Source of the DNA: Hoeflea_A sp963921345 | GTDB lineage: Bacteria; Pseudomonadota; Alphaproteobacteria; Rhizobiales; Rhizobiaceae | NCBI GenBank assembly: GCA_963921345.3 | Contig: CAWUFE020000007.1 | Span: forward strand, 1,364,001-1,428,000 | Direction of reading: 5' to 3' | DNA length: 64,000 nt | Shown: in pieces, positions 59,711 through 64,000 of the stretch | How positions within the stretch are numbered: the stretch's first letter is position 1 | Layout: each line of letters opens with the position of its first letter | The notes under the pieces: model-generated | Told to the model about the DNA's origin: nothing | The model's database searches: none | What the model saw: only the letters and a program-made list of their open reading frames with translations | Made by a program: the position numbers and the translations under genes

Positions 59711-60575
59711 TGTGTGTACTCTCCTGTGCAAGTTCCTGATCGGACGCGTTTTTTCCGCGCCTCAGGTAAATCGGCGCAAACGGCAGTTCCTGACGGATCT
59801 CAAGCCGCCCTTCCCGCACCAGTTCCAGCGATGCGGCAAAGGAACTGGCAATCGCCGTCGCCCTTTCTTCCGGATCGGCGAGATAGCGGACAAGGAAGTG
59901 GTCGAGTGCCGTCCATTCCTTCAGTTCGCCGATCATGCGTTGAAGAATCACTCGGGCATCCCCAAGAGACCATACAAGGCGTTTGGAAATCGTTACCTGC
60001 GTCGTCGACTGGCGCTGCCGCAGCGATGCGTAGCTGTTCAGAAGGTCGTAGAGATTCGCGGTGAACTCGGACTTTCTCTGAATGATGACCGGCTCCGGGT
60101 CGCCGCGCGGAAAGATCTCACGACCGAGCCGGTTGCGGTTGATCAGCCGCGTCGCCACATCGCGCATCGCCTCGAGCCGCTTGAGGCGGAAAGCCAACTG
60201 CGTCGCCATCTCCTCGCCCGTCGGCTCGTCGCCCTCATCCTTCTTGGGAATCAACAGCTTGGATTTCAGGAAGGCCAGCCAGGCGGCCATGACCAGATAG
60301 TCGGCGGCCAGTTCGAGACGGAGACGCCGGGCATTGTCGATAAAGGTCAGATACTGCTCCGCCAGGGCCAGTACGGAGATACGCGCCAGATCGACCTTCT
60401 GGGTGCGTGCCAGATGCAGGAGCAAGTCCAGCGGCCCTTCAAAGCCGTCGATATCGACCACGAGCGCCGGTTCGCTGACGCCCCGTTCGGTGCGTTCACC
60501 GTCGTCCCAAAGCTGCTCCATGGGCGCTTTCGCGCCGGCCGCCGCTTCCGGCAGCTTGTTTGCCGCACCTGCCAT
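59703..60575 (-). CDS. scpA: Segregation and condensation protein A
   Basis: A 290-residue kleisin of the bacterial condensin: VDIDGFEGPLDLLLHLARTQ and VDLARISVLALAEQYLTFI at the N-terminus, YLVMAAWLAFLKSKLLIP in the middle, and the C-terminal FAASLELVREGRLEIRQEL winged-helix region. It lies 22 bp downstream of nagZ, the typical Rhizobiales order. Confidence 0.95.
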   Translation of the reverse strand: MAGAANKLPEAAAGAKAPMEQLWDDGERTERGVSEPALVVDIDGFEGPLDLLLHLARTQKVDLARISVLALAEQYLTFIDNARRLRLELAADYLVMAAWLAFLKSKLLIPKKDEGDEPTGEEMATQLAFRLKRLEAMRDVATRLINRNRLGREIFPRGDPEPVIIQRKSEFTANLYDLLNSYASLRQRQSTTQVTISKRLVWSLGDARVILQRMIGELKEWTALDHFLVRYLADPEERATAIASSFAASLELVREGRLEIRQELPFAPIYLRRGKNASDQELAQESTHND

Positions 60576-60597
60576 TTACATGGCTCCCCCGAGTCTC

Positions 60598-61617
60598 CTA
60601 AACGTACTCAGCGACCAATTCCTCAAACTCCGCTCGAAGCGCATCCTCGTCGCAGCTTTCTCCCCTCCCGAACAGGGAGCGCGCCGCCTGCGCCCGACGT
60701 TCCGCTATACCCGCCAAAACCGGCGTATTTGCGGCTACTTCCCGCATTTCGTCCATCACACCGTTGCAGTGCAGAATCACATCGCATCCCGCATCGAAGA
60801 TTGCACCGGCCTTTGTCGCAAAATCCCCAGAAAGCGCCTTCATCGAGGTGTCGTCCGACATGAGTAGCCCGTCGAACCCGATGGATTGCCGGATCACCTC
60901 GGCGATCACCTTTCGCGACGTCGTTGCCGGTCCATCCGGATCGATCTGCGAAAAAACGATGTGCGCCGTCATCGCCATCGGCAACGCGGCCAACTCCCGG
61001 AACGGCGCGAAATCCTGACTTTCCAGGTCCTCGCGGGACACATCCACCACCGGAAGTTCCAGATGCGAATCGACCTTGGCCCGGCCGTGGCCCGGAATAT
61101 GTTTCATCACCGGCAGCACACCGCCGGCCATCAGCCCGTCGGCCGCCTGCGCGCCGAGCCTCGCCACGGTCATGGCATCCGACGAGAAAGCGCGATTGCC
61201 GATGGCGTCATGGCAGCCCTCCGCCGCCACATCGAGCACCGGCAGGCAATCGACATTGATCCCGAACCGCGACAGATCCGCTGCATGAAGCCGCCCCATC
61301 AGCCAGGCAGCGCGCAGTCCCGCCTGCGGGTCCTGCCCGTGAACCGCGCCGATGCTGGCTGCCGGAGGATAGGATGGCGCCAGCGGCGGCCGCACGCGCT
61401 GAACGCGGCCGCCTTCCTGATCGATCAGGATCGGCGCGTCGGCCGCACCGACGCTCTCGCGCAGGTCGTCCACCAGGTCGGCAAGCTGGCGCGCTTCGCT
61501 GACGTTGCGGGCAAAAAGGATAAAGCCCCAAGGACGCTCGGCCCTGAAAAAGGCCCGCTCGTCGTCAGAAAGCGTTAATCCGCCGCATCCAAGGATCATC
61601 GCTTTTGATTCGCACAT
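60598..61617 (-). CDS. nagZ: Beta-N-acetylhexosaminidase NagZ
   Basis: A glycoside hydrolase family 3 enzyme of murein recycling. The 339-residue product has ESKAMILGCGGLTLSDDERA, DQEGGRVQRVRPP, the catalytic histidine loop KHIPGHGRAKVDSHLELP and nucleophile region GLLMSDDTSMKAL. ATG 61617 gives the standard family start; the reading frame is open for 20 more codons upstream. Confidence 0.94.
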   Translation of the reverse strand: MCESKAMILGCGGLTLSDDERAFFRAERPWGFILFARNVSEARQLADLVDDLRESVGAADAPILIDQEGGRVQRVRPPLAPSYPPAASIGAVHGQDPQAGLRAAWLMGRLHAADLSRFGINVDCLPVLDVAAEGCHDAIGNRAFSSDAMTVARLGAQAADGLMAGGVLPVMKHIPGHGRAKVDSHLELPVVDVSREDLESQDFAPFRELAALPMAMTAHIVFSQIDPDGPATTSRKVIAEVIRQSIGFDGLLMSDDTSMKALSGDFATKAGAIFDAGCDVILHCNGVMDEMREVAANTPVLAGIAERRAQAARSLFGRGESCDEDALRAEFEELVAEYV

Positions 61618-61763
61618 AAACGAATCATACACGTACAGATTCAAATAGATAGGCCGGATCCGGGCGAATAGACTCAAGCGCCTTACCGGTCAGAACCGGT
61701 ACGCCTCACCCCATGAAAACCCTCGCAATGCGTCGGGAATCGTCGCGGATTTGCCGCCAGCTT
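61618..61763. other. Short intergenic region between the SPOR-domain gene and nagZ
   Basis: Holds a 7-bp hairpin (TACCGGT, loop CAGA, ACCGGTA at 61684-61701) without a T-tract. No gene is visible. Confidence 0.35.
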
Positions 61764-64000
61764 CTAACGGGCCACGAAACAGCTGCCGCCGGCCGCCTTG
61801 TACTGATTGCACAGTGCCGTGGCGTCCGCTCTCGATCCGACCGGGATACGCACACGATAGAACACACCCTTGTTGGGGATGTCGGCACGCTGAATGTTGA
61901 CGCCTCTGCCGCCGATGATGGAGGCGTAGCGGCGCGACAGGTTCTGATAGGATTCACGCGCGCCGGCTTCGGACGGCTGCGACGAGATCTGCATCGAATA
62001 GCCGCCGGGCGTGCCCGACGCCGAACCGCCGGCAAGATTCCCGCGTTCGTTGACGGCTTCGACGATGGTTACCGGCTGTTCCGACGGACGAGCCGAGGGG
62101 ACCGGTGCCCTGGCGTTTGCATTGCCGCCCGACGTGGTCGTGGCAGCAACTTCGGTACCGGCGGTTTCGCTGACCGGTTTGTTGACAGGAAGCGGAATGG
62201 CACCCGAGTCGCGCAGATTTTCGTCGATCGGCGGAGGACCGGCATCGTTGTCTGTCTCGGCGGCATTCTGCACCGGCTCTGTCGATGACGGTTGCGTTTG
62301 CACATTGGTGGCATTGTTGGTGACCGCAGCGGTCTCGAGCGGTGTCGTCGTCGCGGACTCTGAACTCTCCGCCGGAGCTAGAGCGATCTGCCGCGGCTGA
62401 TCGCCATCACCGGTCGCCGTGGTCGCATCGTTGGAGGCGGTGACCTCATTGCTGGGCGTACCGCCGTCGACCGTCGTATCCGTCGGCTGCGTCGATGAAA
62501 CAGTGGTGTCAGAGGTGGCGGAAGCACCACCAGCGGTCTCGGTCACCGATGGCTGCGACGTCGCAGGCAGTTCCCGTGCAACGATGGTCCCGTCGGGTTT
62601 GACGACGAGCGTTCGAACCTTGCGCGGCGCGATGGCGACCGTTTCTTCCGGCGTCGTCGAACCGTTGTCGCTGGTGTCGGAGGCCGTCAGCCGATCCTCG
62701 GACTTGACCACCGGCTCGGCCGTGTCGGATCGCCCTTCAAGGGGCAGCAGGCCCGGTTCGAGCGTGCGCTGAACCACGTCCACGGGCTCTTCGGTCGTGG
62801 TCACCAGGTTTTGTTCCTGCGGCGCCGCCGTATCGTTGCCGGCCACCCGGTCATAAACGGCAAGGTCCTGGTTCGGAACAGTCTTGCCGCCCGGATTCTC
62901 CGGCTTGACCTTGACTGGTTCGCTGTCTGCGACGATCACCGGCGCTGCGTCGGAAGTGCTGTTGCCTCCCAGACTGCTGTTCCAGAAGTAGAATCCGCCG
63001 CCGCCGGCGACTGCGACGCCGAGGACGACCAGCGCGGCGACCAGTCCTCTGCGTCCTGACTGGCCATGATCGGGCTCGGCAACCGAGTCGAATTCGGGAA
63101 CCAGAAGGTCGTCGTCCATGGCGAAGCCGTCATCCTCGCCCAGGGTGCCGTCATGCTCGGCCAGTTCTTCTTCGGTCAGGCCGATCGCTTCGACGGTGTC
63201 GTCCGCGGCCGGTGCCTCGAATGAGGCCGGATCTGCCGGCACTGCGGTGAGATCCTCCGGCTCTGGTGCCGAAGGCGGAATGTCGAGAGGATCGTGCTGC
63301 TGGCCGGCGTCGCCCGCCGCTCCTGCGGCTTCCGATGCCAGCGCCTCGAGCTCTTCTTCCAGCGGCAGACCGAAATCGGCTTCCGCGGAAGGTGCCGGCA
63401 CGACTTCTTCGGGCTCGATTTCGGGCACATCCAGCTCGGCCATCGCCTCCGGCACTTCATCGGAGTCGGCTATACTGGCGTGATCGAAAGGGACTTCCGG
63501 CGGCGGTGGCGGTGCGGCGGCGGCAGCTGCTTCCGCCTCGACATCGGCCATTTCCGCCAGCAAAGCGTCGTTGATATCGTCCGGTGTTTCGTCCAACTGC
63601 GTTGCTTTCGGCATCGCAGCCTGGACGTCTTCTTCGAATTTGCGATAGGCCGAAGCCAGCTCTTCGCTCTCGCTAATGGTCTCGGCCGGAGGCACCGCGG
63701 CATCGATTTGCGCCTTCGCCTCTTCGTCGCTTTCGGCACCCGGAGCCGGACCGCTGTCCTCGAGCGCCGAAAAAGCCGCTTCCAGTTCCGCCTCGAGGCT
63801 GGAAACCGAAGAGTCGTCGGCCTTGGCAGCTCCCGGCCAGGGATTTTCCGGCACGGTCTCGGGCCGGCTCTCAGCCGGCATTTCAGGAACGGGATCGGCA
63901 GCCGAACCATGTGCTCCTGGCAACTCGTCCAACAGCGCGCTCAACGGATCCGCATGCGCTTGCTGGGTCTCCGGTTGCGTCGCCGGTTCGTCCACCGGTG
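61764..64000 (-). CDS. SPOR-domain membrane protein, N-terminus beyond the right edge
   Basis: At least 743 residues are visible; the frame runs to the window edge, so the start is probably outside. An acidic, low-complexity cytoplasmic part rich in Glu, Ala and Pro is followed by one transmembrane helix (RGLVAALVVLGVAVAGGGGF) near residue 330, a long Thr/Ser/Ala-rich periplasmic linker and a C-terminal SPOR domain (YSMQISSQPSEAGARESYQN, YRVRIPVGSRADATALCNQY, AAGGSCFVAR). SPOR domains bind denuded glycan strands at the division septum. It precedes nagZ, scpA and scpB, as usual in this order. Confidence 0.9.
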   Translation of the reverse strand, partial: PVDEPATQPETQQAHADPLSALLDELPGAHGSAADPVPEMPAESRPETVPENPWPGAAKADDSSVSSLEAELEAAFSALEDSGPAPGAESDEEAKAQIDAAVPPAETISESEELASAYRKFEEDVQAAMPKATQLDETPDDINDALLAEMADVEAEAAAAAAPPPPPEVPFDHASIADSDEVPEAMAELDVPEIEPEEVVPAPSAEADFGLPLEEELEALASEAAGAAGDAGQQHDPLDIPPSAPEPEDLTAVPADPASFEAPAADDTVEAIGLTEEELAEHDGTLGEDDGFAMDDDLLVPEFDSVAEPDHGQSGRRGLVAALVVLGVAVAGGGGFYFWNSSLGGNSTSDAAPVIVADSEPVKVKPENPGGKTVPNQDLAVYDRVAGNDTAAPQEQNLVTTTEEPVDVVQRTLEPGLLPLEGRSDTAEPVVKSEDRLTASDTSDNGSTTPEETVAIAPRKVRTLVVKPDGTIVARELPATSQPSVTETAGGASATSDTTVSSTQPTDTTVDGGTPSNEVTASNDATTATGDGDQPRQIALAPAESSESATTTPLETAAVTNNATNVQTQPSSTEPVQNAAETDNDAGPPPIDENLRDSGAIPLPVNKPVSETAGTEVAATTTSGGNANARAPVPSARPSEQPVTIVEAVNERGNLAGGSASGTPGGYSMQISSQPSEAGARESYQNLSRRYASIIGGRGVNIQRADIPNKGVFYRVRIPVGSRADATALCNQYKAAGGSCFVAR

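Overview
The window looks like a high-GC alphaproteobacterial chromosome, most likely Rhizobiales (Hyphomicrobiales). The evidence is gene content and order: recJ-glpX-hom-alaC, phaC-sfsA-map-radC, yajC-secDF, pcm-surE-serS-tatCBA, scpB-scpA-nagZ with a SPOR protein, a folate-type TrmFO, DUF1127 mini-proteins, and small RNAs with CCUCC loops of the CcsR/cuckoo type. The genus cannot be fixed from sequence reading alone.

Layout. 1-13.2 kb is ordinary housekeeping: an M15 peptidase fragment, tRNA-Glu, recJ, glpX, hom, an AlaC-type aminotransferase, a lipoprotein, PHA synthase, sfsA, map, radC and trigger factor. 13.7-28.4 kb is the accessory centrepiece, a RiPP biosynthetic locus. On the minus strand, from a candidate sigma70-type promoter, run a Nif11-leader precursor with a Val/Ala-rich 48-residue core after a GG site, a PoyD-like radical-SAM epimerase, a GNAT protein, a CPBP membrane protease, an NHLM-type HlyD adaptor, a C39-peptidase ABC exporter, a second NHLM ABC exporter and an AprA-like methyltransferase. 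Facing them on the plus strand are a B12-type radical-SAM C-methyltransferase and a MetX-fold enzyme whose nucleophile serine is cysteine. The two arms overlap tail to tail by 4 bp. Together they predict a secreted, epimerised and C-methylated hydrophobic peptide, polytheonamide-like in logic but built on a Nif11 leader.

28.5-33.1 kb is a decayed insert lying between a tRNA-Leu(UAG) gene and an imperfect copy of its 3' end and flank. It holds a frameshifted SRAP pseudogene, a frameshifted deoxyribosyltransferase/TIR-like gene and a small membrane-protein gene cleanly split by an IS21 element with a 5-bp target duplication. 33.3-34.3 kb carries two three-hairpin RNAs with CTCCTCCC loops, two DUF1127 genes and repeated promoter boxes.

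34.5-45.4 kb: trmFO, a crotonase whose stop codon is the insertion site of an IS630 element, then an AraC regulator and a sugar operon (TrpA-like protein, FGGY kinase, substrate-binding protein, RbsA-like ATPase, permease, HAD phosphatase). 45.5-64 kb is conserved core: complex I assembly-factor homologues next to secDF-yajC, a DUF815 ATPase, an NlpD-like LysM/M23 lipoprotein, pcm-surE-serS-tatCBA, an iron-type ABC ATPase, scpB-scpA-nagZ and the start of a SPOR-domain protein cut by the right edge.
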